Of a DNA stretch of 32,406 bases, positions 1-11,461 are shown piece by piece. Source of the stretch: Podaxis mareebaensis (Eukaryota; Basidiomycota; Agaricomycetes; Agaricales; Agaricaceae); assembly GCA_018524725.1 (NCBI GenBank), contig JAEUWP010000239.1, forward strand, positions 1 to 32,406, read 5' to 3'. Both the position numbers and the translations under genes were made by a program. Within the stretch, counting starts at the first letter, position 1; the number at the start of each line of letters is the position of its first letter. The notes under the pieces were generated by a model. It saw only the letters and a program-made list of their open reading frames with translations, was not told where the DNA came from and did no database searches.

Positions 1-84
1 AGGTGAGATGTAACAAGGGGCTGAAACATGGGATGAAATGGTATGCTGAGTAAGTGTGTTCTAAATATAGCTGAGACCATAACA
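1..84 (-). mobile_element. Partial LTR of the chromovirus A family
   Basis: Read on the minus strand from 84, this begins TGTTATGGTCTCAGC and aligns with the first 84 bases of the LTR at 24299-24557. I count about 11 differences, mostly transitions, several of them TG against CA pairs. The LTR start abuts LINE sequence at 85, so this is the outer edge of a 5' LTR or a solo LTR in minus orientation; the rest lies beyond the window. The probable target duplication is TTGAT at 85-89, but its partner is outside. Confidence 0.85.
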
Positions 85-3000
85 TTGATGCACACTATGA
101 GGTCTATAAGAGAATAAGAGTTTAGCAGAAGAAATAGAGTCTGTAAAAACTATGATTGATAAAGTGTTAAGAGATGAGGCAAGAGAAATAGAGGAAAAGA
201 GACTGAGACATAGGGCATATGATTTAGAATCTGAGGAAGTGACTTCACCACAAGGATGGACAGAAGAAGAAAGAATGTCTGAGAGGGAAGAATTAAAGAC
301 TAAGAAAGCAGAAGTGGCAGAAAGGGAAGGATTGGATGGAACTGAGCCATCTATAGCAACAGTGAGAGAAATAGGAGAGGAGAAGGAAAGGTCTTGAGCA
401 CAGGAGGCATTGGCAATATGAAGTGCCATGGCATCCTCTTTTGAAGGGTCAGGGCATTTGAAGAATTTGATTTGCTCACTAAACAAGTCCAGCAAGTGCT
501 GGCCAGGTTTGGCACTGGGGTGGAGATGCTGGAACCAGTCTGTGACCAGCTGAGTGTCAGAGACAAAATCAAGTGCTGTTGAGCACTGCTTGGTGTAGCA
601 GGCATCTAGGGGGTCAATGTCTCAAGTAAGAAGTTTGAGAGGGTGGGAAGGGGGTAGTGTGTGGAAGCAGAGTGAGCAATGTTTAGTGAGTTTAAAGAGG
701 TGTAGATGGATGGGGATAAGACCAGCAATGGCCTCAACTCCACCTGAGGGAGTAGTGCAGAATGCACCAGTGATCCAGAGGGCAGCTTGTCTTTGCATGC
801 ATTGGAGGAATTTGATGAGTCCATGGTATCTGGCATTTCAATTGAACCATAGGTGGAAACCATAGATTGTGATTGGAACAATGCAGGATTGGTAGAGGAG
901 TCTCTTGTGAAGAGGGGAAAGACCACAAATGGAATTGCTGAGCATGCACATGCATCAGACAGTGGAGAGAGCCTTGGTAGAATAGAACTGGATGTGTTTC
1001 TTGAATGTGAGTCCTCTGTTGAACTAGAAGCTGAGATACTGAAAGTATAGTTTAGGGTGAATGGTGAGGGAGTTGTCAATGTGAATGGGGGGGTTGGGGT
1101 CATGGAATGGGCAATTGGAAAAGTGGAAGCCTTCAGTCTTGTCTCTTTTGAGAACAAAACTGAGGTGGTGTAGGTAGTCTTCACAGGATTTATATACCTG
1201 TGAGAGAAGACAGCAGTTAGTAGTAAAGGATTCAGATTGTACTATGATGAGACCATCATCAACAAAGGAAACTATCTTACAATGGGGGTCATTGGAGAAT
1301 TTGTACATAAAAAGGGAGAGAGAGAGGGCAGTGAGGATGGGGGATAAGGCAGAGCCTTGGCCAACACTGACTGAAGCAGGGAACCTAGGAGAGAGCTTGT
1401 TGTTCCATGAGTAAGTAGTAAAACAGTCTTTTAAATAGTGAGAAAAGAAAGAGACAAGATTTGAATTAAAACCTTGACATTTGAGAGTGGTGGTAAGGAT
1501 AGAATGATTAGTAGAGGGGAAGAATTGGGCAACATTGAAAGTGATGACACTTATCTTGAGTTTGCATTTCCATCCTGAGTGGATGAGGTGGGTGATGTAG
1601 ACACCAGTGTCTTCTGTTGAGCACTGAATGATGCTGCCAAATTGGAGAGGGTGAATTAGGTTGAGCTGGGCTGCTTCACATTGCATGCAAGTCAAAATCA
1701 TCTTCTCAATGAGCTTGCCCAGAGTGTTGAGTAGAATGATAGGCTGGAACATTTTGGGAGTGGAATAGTGGGGTTTGTTCAGTTTTGGGATGATGACAGA
1801 GGTGGAGTTTTTGAAATGTTCTGGCCAGGTGGAAAACTCAATGCATTTGGAAGCAAAGAGGAGGAAATTGTTATGGAGAGTGTTGTTGGACATGAGGTGT
1901 TTGATGTGGGCCCAGGAGAGGTGGTCTGGCCTGGGGGCAGATGAATTAGTGCAGGGGTTGAGGGCATCAAAGAGTTCAGTGCTAGAGAATGGGAGCCAAG
2001 GGTGTTCCAGTTGGGTGTCAATAGACTCAATAGTGCTAAGGTTGACTGGGTGATTGGAGGCAGAGTTGTAGGAAGAGTCAAGAGCATGCCAGAGATCTTC
2101 TGGCTCATTGCAACTCTTTCCATTGTAGGATATGGATTGGGAGGGGGGGAGATTTCTCTTACCAACCCAGGACATGAGGTCCCAGGAGTGACAGTCTTCT
2201 TCAGCAACATCCTTGATTTTTTTGTCAAAGAATGTGTACTTAGCTTGCCTAGTGGTTCTGTGAAATTTAGTCCAGTTAGCTTTGGATTTGTGGGATTGGA
2301 AGGCTCTAAGAGTGGTAGAACACTGGGAGTTCCACCACAGCTTGGACCTGGCACAGATTTTGACAAGTTTAGCATTGTTGTTCCATTCTTGCGAGATGAT
2401 TTGGGACATGGTATTGGTATAGATGTTGACATCTCCACTAGAATGGAAGATTGGAGGGATAAGTTGTAAATGTGTGCTGACTGAGTATAGGAATGTGGCT
2501 TCTTCTTTAGAGTTGCATGGGATGGTGAGTTTCTCAATGTATGGTTGAAAAGGGGAGGGAGTGGGGAGGGAGGTAAGAAGGTGGCAGTGATTGGATTTGA
2601 ATTGCCAGTTGTCATGAATTGTGTGGACTGGGCTTGGTAAGAGGGGGTTGTCTATCATGAAAATGAGGTCAATGACAGACAGGTGTTTTGATTCATTGAA
2701 GGGAATGTGAGTATACTTATCCTCTTCAGGCATAGAGAGAGTGAGACCTATTAAATTCATGAGATCAGTAAGAAGGTCACCATGGGCAGAATAGTGCATG
2801 ATGTGAGAGTCCCAGTCAGGTGAGTGGGAATTGAAATCTCCTCCAGCACAGATGATATTGTTAGGAAGGAGGTGAATGCAAGATTCCAGGTATGAAATAG
2901 AGGAATTATTAGAAGGGTCAAAGTAACAATTAAGGAAATAAGCTTTCTTCAGGAATGAAAGAGAAATAAGTTGGAAATCAGGGGAGGAAATAATGCTCAG

Positions 3001-3315
3001 GTGAGATATAGGCATGAGGGAATTGCAAGAATTACAAATGAAAGTAGCAGTTCATGGGTGTTCATTATCTGAAATGAAAAGGCACCAATTGGGGTTGTAT
3101 GGTGTGCCTTTGTAAGGAATTCCTTCAGAATTCTTGGTAGATGGGATATTGCAGATGACACTAAAGGGGGGTTCTCGAATGCATAAAATTAAAATGTCTT
3201 TGAACATGGGATCATTTAGTAAAAGTTCAATGGTCTGAGAGGATCAGTGGACATTAAAGAAAAGAATAGGAATTGAAGAGATGGAAGCTGGAGTGTTAAA
3301 AGGTCCTTTAGACAT
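85..3315 (-). pseudogene. LINE 1 ORF2: endonuclease, reverse transcriptase, RNase H (broken)
   Basis: In family terms ORF2 nicks target DNA and reverse transcribes the element RNA there. The start ATG is 3315-3313, overlapping the ORF1 stop. Visible in order: an APE-type endonuclease with GGDFNSHSPDWD and SVIDLIFMID (about 2620-2860); a reverse transcriptase with QFFPSTNHS, VGQGSALSPI and FVDDGL (about 1240-1930); and an RNase H beginning at AIDGSVPSNP (about 340), with FTDSISSAK (about 140). The longest open stretch is 1024-3015. Lesions: the endonuclease SDH position reads SNH, RT motif A reads FNVAQFF where LINE 2 has FDMAQFF, the RNase H Glu region reads DSKSY where LINE 2 has DSESY, and the frame shifts between about 500 and 1030. 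The gypsy LTR at 84 truncates the RNase H. Confidence 0.88.
3308..3315 (-). promoter_or_regulatory. ORF1 stop / ORF2 start overlap ATGTCTAA (LINE 1)
   Basis: On the minus strand the ORF2 ATG lies five bases upstream of the ORF1 TAA, giving the octamer ATGTCTAA. The same octamer is at 17881-17888 in LINE 2. Some LINEs (for example SART1) translate ORF2 by termination and re-initiation at such overlaps. That use here is an inference. Confidence 0.7.
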
Positions 3316-5911
3316 TAACAGCACCAGAGTTGAAATCACAGCAATTCTTCTCCACCTTTAATTCACAGAGTTTAGTGGAAATCCATTCTCAGTCATATCA
3401 GTGACAGAAGAATAGGCATTTTTTGGAGTTCACATAATGATCTTTCAAATCACATGAAAGACAGTTGAAGGAGGTCACATGGGGGCATCCCTTGATGTTG
3501 GCAGGGGTGGGGGGGCAAGGGTTTGGGCCAGGTTTACTGCAGCAGCAGAAGCTATCATGGCAGTGATTTTCAGTGTGGTGTGGGTCTCTACAAATAGAGC
3601 ACCTGGGATTATGTGCCTTGCACAGGTGAGTAGGGTGGCCCCACCTCCAACACCTATTGTAGAGAGGGGACACAGTATGCATGGAAGCACTTTGGAAGGT
3701 ACAAACTCAGTTTTTGAATAATAGTGTATGATTGATGAGGAGTTTGGCCCTTGTGGCAGACTGAGAGTCCCAAAGGTCAAAGAAAAGTATGGTGGAGTTG
3801 GAGTGAGGGGATATGCAGTGGAAGCAAGGTTTGCCAACAAGATGTTGGATCATCTCATGGTAGGGAGAGGATTCTATGACTTCTTTGAAATCATCAGCAG
3901 TGTGGGGGGTTCTGTCAGGACAGAAGTAAGGGAGGTTTGTCAACTTGACAAATGACTTGGATATGGGGAGAGAGGGGGTAATAGCGTCCCTCATCTCAGG
4001 TGTGGTGAATGCTGACCAATTGGAGTCAGCTATACCTTTTTTGGCAATGAGGAGTTCCTTATTGGTTGCAACTTGGTTGGTGTTGAGCCAGTGTCCTGTC
4101 ATTGGACTTAGCTGATTCAATTTTGAGTAGGAAACCCTTTTGATAGAGGGTGTTGTTGCAGTTTCTCACTACTAAGTTGAGTGAGGTGATGTAGATTGGT
4201 TTGAAGACATCATTGTAGGGAACAATGATGTTTTTATGAGAAGGGCCCTGAGTGGCCTTGGGGGAGTTGGAAGGATAGGGAGAGGGTGGTTTAGGAGATG
4301 CAGATAGGGATTTGATATCTCCAGAAGACTATAGGAAGCTGAAAATGTTGACCAGTGACATTTGAGGAAATTGGTTCTAAAGAGTGGCATATTTTTGTAG
4401 CTCTTCAGGGTTCATTGGGGAATTAGAGGCCACTCTGGCATAAGATGACCTTTGAGTAGAAGGGGATGGGGCATTAGACCTGGGGTGGGTCTTATAATTG
4501 ATGGGGGGTAGAGTGGAGGAGGGAGGGAAAGGTTTGGGAGCCTGGAGAGGGAAAGCAGGGGCAATAATAGGCTTACACTGTGTTTGTGCAGCTATTGGTT
4601 TGCAAGGTGCTTGTCAACAAGTGACAGTTGACCACAAACTAGGGTTAGGGTCACCTTTCCCAGAGGTGGATGCTCTGGGAATGGTTTCAGGGGCAATAGT
4701 AGTGGTGGGAGGAGGGAGAGGGGGGGGGAGCATATCAGTATCCATGTTAGAACCTGAAGACTCACCAGGTTTGTTAAGGTTGGTTAGCAGAAGATGAGAA
4801 AGGGTGATTGCTCACACTGTGTCCTGGGCAAATTGCAAATCTGAGTCTTGGAGATGCCCAATGATGTCAGGAGGAAGAGTGGAAGAGCTCTGGGACTGCC
4901 CAGTAGCATCTTTAGGGGAAGGGGAGGACACAGCCAGTGCCTTTTCAGCCTGATGAATGTTATGATGGCCCATGGACATAGGAGTGGGGGTAGGGGAAAG
5001 GGTGTGGGAAGGCAGGAATTGCATTGATATGAAGTCATAGAGGTGAAGTCTATAATCATTGTAGGGGACAGTTTTATTTCAAAGTTGTTCTGAATGGGCA
5101 ATGGTTTGAAGGATGGAAATAATGTGAGAGGTTCCTTCAAATGTAGTGAGATCACCAGAATTAGCCCAAGAGGATAGGTAACTAGAGGTGAAACTGAGTA
5201 GGGACATTAAAAGGTTAAGTCCCATAATGTCAGTAGTGTTTGTGACATTGACTTCAACAAGGGTGTCACATATGGCATCATGGATGGCTGACCAATTCAT
5301 TCCATGGGTTTGCTGCACATGGCCTTGAGGCTGCTGTGTAGTATTGAGAGGGGAGATAGGGGTAAAAGTTGGGATGGTTGGGAGGGGGTCTGAAGGTTGG
5401 GATTCATCCCAAGTGGCTCCAGGGGTTGAAAGGACAAAGCCATAAAAGGCTGCAATAGCTTGGGCAGGAGAAAAGGCCCTATGAGAAGAAGGGGCTATTT
5501 CAGGAGACATTTTGAGTTCATCACAAACTGGTGCAATGGATGAATGGAGCAGGGGGTAGAGAGGCCTTGAGAGCCTTCAAGGTCTTCTTCATTCTCTTCT
5601 GCAGAGGATACCAAAGTGGTGTCATCATCATCTTTAAATTTCATACTCTTCTCCAAGCAATTAGAGAGTGATTGGTCAGTGGAGTAAGAGCATTTGACTC
5701 CAATAGACAGTGCAGGGGAAAACAGTTTTCAAAGGAAATCTTCTCTATTGTTTTCAAGGACAAATGGTCCTTCAGAAGGTTCTCGAGGTTGAGTGGATAA
5801 AGGTACTAAGCTGGCACTAGAGTATTGACAACAAGTAATGCTAGATCAAATACTGTTGGCAGTCTTTTTCATGCCTCCAAGGAAGCCACTAGTCTCTTTA
5901 GAGTCTTTCAT
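3308..5911 (-). pseudogene. LINE 1 ORF1: Gag-like nucleic-acid-binding protein (broken)
   Basis: ORF1 proteins of this LINE type coat the element RNA. The start ATG is at 5911-5909 and the stop TAA at 3310-3308; both align with LINE 2 ORF1. Readable pieces are a low-complexity N-terminal half (MSPEIAPSSH at 5510), a central conserved block (QVATNKELLIAKKGIADSN, about 4050) and a C-terminal Cys/His cluster at about 3440-3670. That cluster has CNRC-type knuckle spacing C-x2-C-x4-H-x4-C (with YNRC here), then CSIC and CLSC pairs. In-frame TGA codons interrupt it, for example early (SI then stop, where LINE 2 has SIC) and at EDFL-stop-K, where LINE 2 has EDFIRK written with CGA. At least one frame change is also present. 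Confidence 0.85.
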
Positions 5912-5993
5912 AATGATTTAGGATGAGTTTCTTTATTCCTTGTACTACAAGCAACTGAACCACTGAGACATAGGTGGTAGTTACTAAGAAAGG

Positions 5994-6043
5994 AAGGTAT
6001 GTAACTTCTATATCTGCCAGGGTTGCTCTCCCTCCCTGCATCT
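5994..6043. other. Junction between LINE 1 and the adjacent pseudogene
   Basis: Alignment with the LINE 2 leader stops near 5993. LINE 2 has about 17 more bases before its own target duplication, so LINE 1 may be slightly 5'-truncated. The partner duplication lies past the left edge, so the exact end cannot be fixed. Confidence 0.4.
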
Positions 6044-7141
6044 ATGCAGGCTACAGCAAGAGCAGGTAAGTTGCTTACCCACTCACTAGAGTCATTTGGT
6101 AGGAACTGTTTTCCTACCAAACTTCTCTATATTAAATATTATTCTGACATTTATTTACAGGGCCATCTCTTGCCATCCCTGCACCCCCTACTCCTCAAGC
6201 AGGGCCTTCTAATAGGCCAGCTGCCTCCCAAAGTAAATTCTTTTAATTTCTAGACTTTTGTGATCTTGTACTGATCATCCTCTATTCTTAGCCCCCAAAC
6301 CTAAGAAGAAGCATAGACACCTCCAAGCTCCTAAGTTAGGGGAGCCAATTTGCAAGGAGACATCATCAGGGGATTTCTATATCCCCTCTGATTCTCTGGA
6401 ACTAATACCATTGCCCCATCCTCAGAAAAAACAGGCTCATGACCCTTCATCTTTGCATCCTGCTAAGGTTGTGAAGATTCTACTAAGCAAGACACTTCCT
6501 CTCATTCTCACAAGGAAGGGTCTTCCAATGACAGAGCCAAGGGTAAAGAGACTGCCCCCAAGACCAGTAAGTCTTTTTCTTTATTTGTATTGGCTAGTCT
6601 TTCTGAGTTCTCATCTATAGCTCTGCATACCAATAAAGAATTGGTATATGAACACAGAGTTGTGACTTCTTACCAGTGGCTTTGACCCACTGGTAAATTC
6701 TTCTCACTTCTTCATGTCAAGGAGATGGTATATTCCTCTTGCTAAAATTTCTACTGAATGTTGTCTGATATGTACCTATTTCTAGGGACCTGTATGGGCT
6801 GAAAATCCCAAGTGCCCTAACTGCATTTACAGCTGGGTTGCTTGTATGCACAAAGTCATTGCATGTGATGACAAGGATGAGGACAACAAGATCCAGTATG
6901 TCCCCTCATCCTGAAGAGTCATCTCATGAGGAGGAATCCCCAGTGCCTCCAGCTAGTGAGGATGTCATGATGTCTGAAGCTCATGAGGAATACTTGTCCC
7001 CTCCCTCTCCTAAGTCCACAGGAGGCCTCTTTTCCTGCTAAGGCCATTTCTCCTGTTTGCCCACCTTCCACCCCTGTTTCCAGGTCCTCTGACTCTGATT
7101 CTGAGGAGTCATCTAAAAAAAAACCTTTGGCTGGCAAGTAG
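6044..7141 (+). pseudogene. Intron-containing gene remnant of unknown function
   Basis: I do not recognise the product. A reading frame from ATG 6044 passes through two introns with GT..AG ends: exon 6044-6065, intron 6066-6160 (GTAAGT..TTTACAG), exon 6161-6232, intron 6233-6291, exon 6292-6566 followed by GTAAGT. Frame is kept across the first two junctions. The product would be Pro/Ala-rich, then basic (PKPKKKHRH, a possible nuclear signal). After a +1 slip near 6470 it reads RAKGKETAPKT. A later exon from about 6786 (after TTTCTAG) holds a Cys pair, KCPNC, plus VAC and IAC. The tail is acidic and Ser-rich (SSDSDSEESSKKK) and ends at TAG 7139. At least two frameshifts mark it as dead. Cys-pair regions followed by acidic tails occur in mushroom repeat-associated hypothetical proteins, but that link is from memory and weak. 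Confidence 0.5.
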
Positions 7142-8040
7142 GGTATATTGGGCTTTCTTGCATGGATTCTTCTGAACTTTTGGGATTTTTTGAACTTTTT
7201 ATTTTGTCACTACTCTGCTTTGTAACTAGAGACTTGTTTCTGTACCTAGAGTATCAACATTAGGTTTGCTTTCTCTAGTTACCATTAATCTCTTGTTCTA
7301 TTATAGTTAGAAACTTGTAACTTAGTTTCTTAACTACAATATTTTTGATGTTTATATTTTATAGTCTTAGAATGTGATGACTGTTCTCCTGGAATCCTCA
7401 CATGATTCTAAGTCTAGGCCTCTGCCTGTATTACTAAGTAAAAGTCCCCACTTCTATGAAAGCCCTTTATGATAGGCTTTCCCATGATGATACAGATCTG
7501 ACCCATTGATTAAAGTCATCTTTTATTGATCCATTGGAGAGTCTCACTACTGCAATTGGGTATCTTCCTTAATTAGGATCTGTTATTGGTCACACCAAAA
7601 AAATCCACTTCAAGTCTCTGAATGTAGTTTACTGAGTTGCTGAACTCTTCATCTCTCCCCCCCACTAAATAGATGATGTCCTCATCTTTCTAGCTAGTTT
7701 GTGAAGTGATTTCCATTACAATGATTATGTGTCAACCTGCTGTGACTCTTTACATCTTGTATGGTATCATTCAATGATACCTATATACAGGTTTGCTGTT
7801 CTTTTAATACTACTGACACATCCACTGTGGAGATACTCCACACATCATCTGCTGAGTTATCTCTATTCAGTCTTTCATTTGGGAAGTGAGCAGTTCATTC
7901 TTCAGTTGCTGCAAACAACTATTGCAGGTTAGATACCTCAGTAATAGGCTTTTTTGGCCTCTGGAACTAGTGTACCCTAAACCCATAGTATGTTCTCATG
8001 AAGATTTTCTGGTATAATTTTCTGTGGATATTTAAGAGCC
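7142..8040. other. AT-rich stretch without a supportable gene
   Basis: Only short reading frames with atypical composition are seen on either strand, and CG dinucleotides are nearly absent. No LTR ends, poly-A tail or repeats were recognised. It may be decayed intergenic or element DNA. Confidence 0.5.
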
Positions 8041-9436
8041 TCTGAATTGACTGTAGTGACATTACTCCAGCCAGTCTTGAGTATTCTTAAGCATCTATCC
8101 TCTTCTGTTCTTATCATGTCTTTTGAATCTCTTAACACTTTTACTGAACTTGATGATGTGGTTAGTAATTTCCACCATCATCTTCAATATTTTGGGCATA
8201 AGGAGACCACCAAGACCTCTGTCTTCAATACTCTCCAGGCAATCATTGAACCAGCAGTACATTTCTCACATGAGTCCTTCTATAATATTCTGGTTAACTC
8301 TTATGTATATATTTAGGACATCTTCCTTCATCAATTAAAGGGAGACATGAGTGCCTTGAACAAGCCTGACTTCAGCAAGTTGATCTATTGAGCTCATCAC
8401 TCTTTCAAATCCTGGCAAAGCAACTATAATAGGAGCTACAAGATGCCCCCTGTTTATCACTAACTTTGCCAGCTGTGTCAACAGCTTTCTTGTGTCAAGA
8501 CCAAGACCTCCATTCCAACTGAGACAACCTCTAATCTTCCTGGTGGAGGTGTACCTGATAATGGATCCACTGGCTCATCCACTAGTTTGGTTTCCAGTGC
8601 AGGACCCTCTGCTCCTCCAAAAAAGATATGTGATCTTTGGTTTATCTCTGTAACTCCACAGCTCACTCCCTTCTATAGTGTCACAGGGGAAAAGCTGCTT
8701 CTAGTGGCAATTGGGCTGCTAGTGAGGCTCTAGAAGAGGAGACTCAAATTGTCAATCTTAACTCAGCTAATAGTCTGCTTTAGTCTGTCTCTCCTCCTGA
8801 GGTAGGTATCTAATATTAGATTTCTCCACCTCTGACAGGATTCTGATTCTCTCACTAGGACTGTATGTATGTGGATGACACAAGTTCTAGTTCAATGCCT
8901 TCATTGCTTGAGGTGCTTACTCAGGCCCCCAACTCAACTGTCTGCATTCATACAAGTTTCTAGCTTTACTTTATAAACCTTACTCTTCTTCATTAGACTG
9001 GTACTGCATTGGGCCCTCACTCTTCCACAGTATGTCTTCCTTATGTGTTGGTCCCAGGCATGGATACTTTCAGCCATGCTTACCAATGTATTGTACAGCT
9101 TACTACTGGTTATCATCCTTGCATTGTCACTGCTGAGGCTTCTAGTGACAGTAAGTTGTTTTAATTTTCCTCTGGGTCACTGTAATACTGATATAGGTTC
9201 CTTAGCCACTTCTTTATCAAAGTCCTTACAAGGCTTCACTGTGTGAGCTGTTGAGCTCACCAAACACCTCACTTTGCTACTAGTAGGCTGGCTGTTGAGA
9301 CCCACCTCCTTGGCTGCAGCTTAGAGGTTATTCAAGCTGTAGAAGATCTAGAGGTAGTGGTTCATCACTACCAGTACTTATCCAGTGAACAGGATAATCT
9401 CCTCAAGGCTCTCAATGGGTTGTCCATCAAGGCTTG
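8041..9436 (+). pseudogene. Degenerate coding-like region, unknown
   Basis: Several plus-strand islands read like protein but are not joined by an intact frame. These are about 8119-8316 (SFESLNTFTELDDVVSNF), a Ser/Thr/Pro/Gly-rich island at about 8497-8620, and a heptad-like helical island at about 9290-9436 (VIQAVEDLEVVVHHYQYL) that ends at TGA. Stop codons and frame changes separate them. They could be later exons of the pseudogene upstream or a separate decayed gene. No catalytic motif was recognised. I call it pseudogenic only because of residue composition and the helical tail. Confidence 0.3.
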
Positions 9437-9616
9437 ATCATTACTAGTTCAACTACTCTTTGTGTCCCATGTCTATCATTACAGCTTAATACCCCACTCA
9501 TCTATATACTGCTGTTAACCCTTATATCTACTGTTTGTCTGATTGTATCTGAATATAATTGTGTTGTCTGTGATCTTGGTTGTTACTTAAGAAATCCTTG
9601 CAAGGACAGTACCTCA
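9437..9616. other. Unresolved junction before element G
   Basis: Between the plus-strand coding-like island and the end of the minus-strand integrase, no clear TG..CA LTR ends, purine tract or duplication could be fixed. Part of a decayed 3' LTR of element G may lie here or further left. Confidence 0.3.
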
Positions 9617-11151
9617 CTAGAATGCCATGTCTTCATCTGTGAGCTTATTATCTGATTCTTCTAGGATTCTAAGGGCTTCTGAATCTGTATCTAATAAACT
9701 CTTAACTTTATCATTGAACTTGATTCATTGTCTCATGAGGTAAGGTATGACTCTGAAGCCCACTACCTTATTCTGCCAAACTGAACCATCCAATTCTGCT
9801 AAGATATAAGCACCACTGCTTAACTATTTAATGACCACTATGGGTTCTATATACCTAGGCTTCATTTTACAATCTGCAGATATCTTGATTGCCAAATTCT
9901 TCACTAGGACCAGATTCCCAGGTCCCAGTTTGAAGTCTTTAATCTTATGCTTATAGGCTTCTTCTAATTGTAATGCATGGTTTAACTTCTCTTCAGTCAT
10001 CCTCACATGCATTTTTTCTATATGTGTGACATGTTTCACAAGAGCTTGCACTCATAATCCAATAAGTTCACTAGTAGATATTAACTTGTCTGGATACTTA
10101 ACAAGCCATGTTGCTTCTATTATGTCTAAGGGAATTGTAGGATGAGAACCTGTAACCATAAAATATGGTGAACACTTTGTTCCTTTCCTAATGGTGATAC
10201 AATCCACCCACATTACATGGTGTAGGGACCAGTACCATTTCTTAATGTCACCATTTATCACTTTGAACAGCATTTGTCTAAGATCCCAATGAGGTCTCTT
10301 GATAATACTGTTCACTTGTGAATTGTAAGGTGAAATGATAACACCTTTAATACCATACTTTTCTGATAGCCACCTTATGGCTTTCTTAAACAGAGAGCCA
10401 TTGTCTGTGACTATTTTAACTAGTGAGCCCCATCAGCAAATGATGTCTTCAAATAACCATTGACTGATAGACTTGGCATTCTCTTTTCTTAATGCTCTTG
10501 CTTCCATCCAGGAAGATAACCCACATTGCCCATGCATGATATAACTACATCTGTTTGATGGTGGAGTAATATGTACCATATCTGTGTGTAACACTTGGAA
10601 TATAGACAGTGTATGTGTTACCACTGGAGGGAGCTCTAGTGCAATTTTCTGTTGAATCTGACAAAGATGGCATGATTTGACATACCATACAATGTTGCCT
10701 TCCATCTCTGGCCACCAAAACCTTTGGACAATCATCCTATTTGTCACATAGGCACCTCTATGTCCCAATTTATCATGACATTCTTTCATGATGCTCATGC
10801 AATTTTCTGGATCTACCACTAGTTGTGGAAAACTGGATCCAGTTGTTTTTCTGTACAATCATCTGTCCTTATCTAGCCAGAAGTGTGAGACTGCTCTGAC
10901 AAACTTTACCTGTTCTGTAGTCATCCTTGCAAGGTCCAATTTCTTAGGTCCAGTAGCTAACCAATCCCTAATTTTGTGAAGCCATTCATCCTGCATCTTG
11001 ACAGTCTGAGTTCTTCTGTCTTCATTGTAAGGTTCTTTGCTAGCTGCTATGTCCTCTAAGTCTTGTTCCTCTCATGACATTACTTCATCTAAGAATTGTC
11101 TGAAAAGTATAGGACAGCTGGGATCTCTCACAAGTCTCCTTTGCTGCTTAA

Positions 11152-11157
<6 letters not shown>
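9617..11157 (-). pseudogene. Gypsy element G: C-terminal Pol (integrase), broken
   Basis: The minus strand encodes the end of a Ty3/gypsy Pol. Upstream (about 10990-11100) is a linker with EEQDLEDIAASKEPY. Then come an HHCC-type integrase zinc region (HDKLGHRGAY..CHLCQIQ, about 10660-10770), the core Asp in LHTDMVHI (about 10580), the second Asp in IVTDNGS (about 10400), a catalytic-region NSIIKRPHWD (about 10300), and a C-terminal domain LGPGNLVLVKN..YIEPIVV then [12 protein letters not shown] and FRVIPYL. The stop TAG is at 9619-9617. In-frame stops sit at 10432, 10051 and 9823. The expected catalytic Glu is Lys (AAG). This integrase family appears to match the pol that would pair with Gag of element B. 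LINE X interrupts the upstream side at 11157/11158. Confidence 0.85.

Positions 11158-11184
<27 letters not shown>
11158..11184 (-). repeat. Poly-A tail of LINE X (T run on plus strand)
   Basis: A run of about 27 T marks the 3' end of a minus-strand LINE by target-primed reverse transcription. To the left is element G sequence, the target; to the right is the LINE 3' UTR. The matching target duplication should lie at the LINE X 5' end, beyond the window. Confidence 0.9.
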
Positions 11185-11189
<5 letters not shown>

Positions 11190-11461
11190 GATGTTTATTG
11201 CAATAGACTAGCTACTACAAATGGGTGCATGATAGCAGTCCCAATACCAAAACCAGAAAAGAGAAGAAGCAAACAAAGAGAAAAGAAAAATAGAAAGAAG
11301 AGGGTAGGAGCAGGGGAGCTATACTAGAGACAAATGAGATGAAAAGAGAGTAGAAACTAACTTATCAAGACATAAAGAGATAGGAAAGAATCAAATTGGA
11401 AGAGGATGTAGGAGCAGGGAGCTAGCTACAAGGCAAAGTGGGGAAAATAGAGAAAAGGTCC

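Larger units (their letters stand above)
85..5993 (-). mobile_element. LINE copy 1 (Tad-like non-LTR retrotransposon), 3' end cut off
   Basis: This minus-strand LINE carries ORF1 and ORF2 homologous along their length to LINE 2. Its 5' end is placed near 5993, where similarity to the LINE 2 leader (about 20571) stops. Its 3' end, with the last part of ORF2 and the poly-A, is displaced beyond the window by the LTR at 1-84. The copy is heavily decayed: almost no CG dinucleotides, many TGA interruptions and frame changes. It cannot be autonomous. Confidence 0.88.

Noticed and set aside
1779..2615. 278-codon minus-strand frame rich in Ser/Pro/Leu
   Set aside because: It overlaps LINE 1 ORF2, whose endonuclease and reverse transcriptase motifs are in the other frame. 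The long shadow results from base composition.
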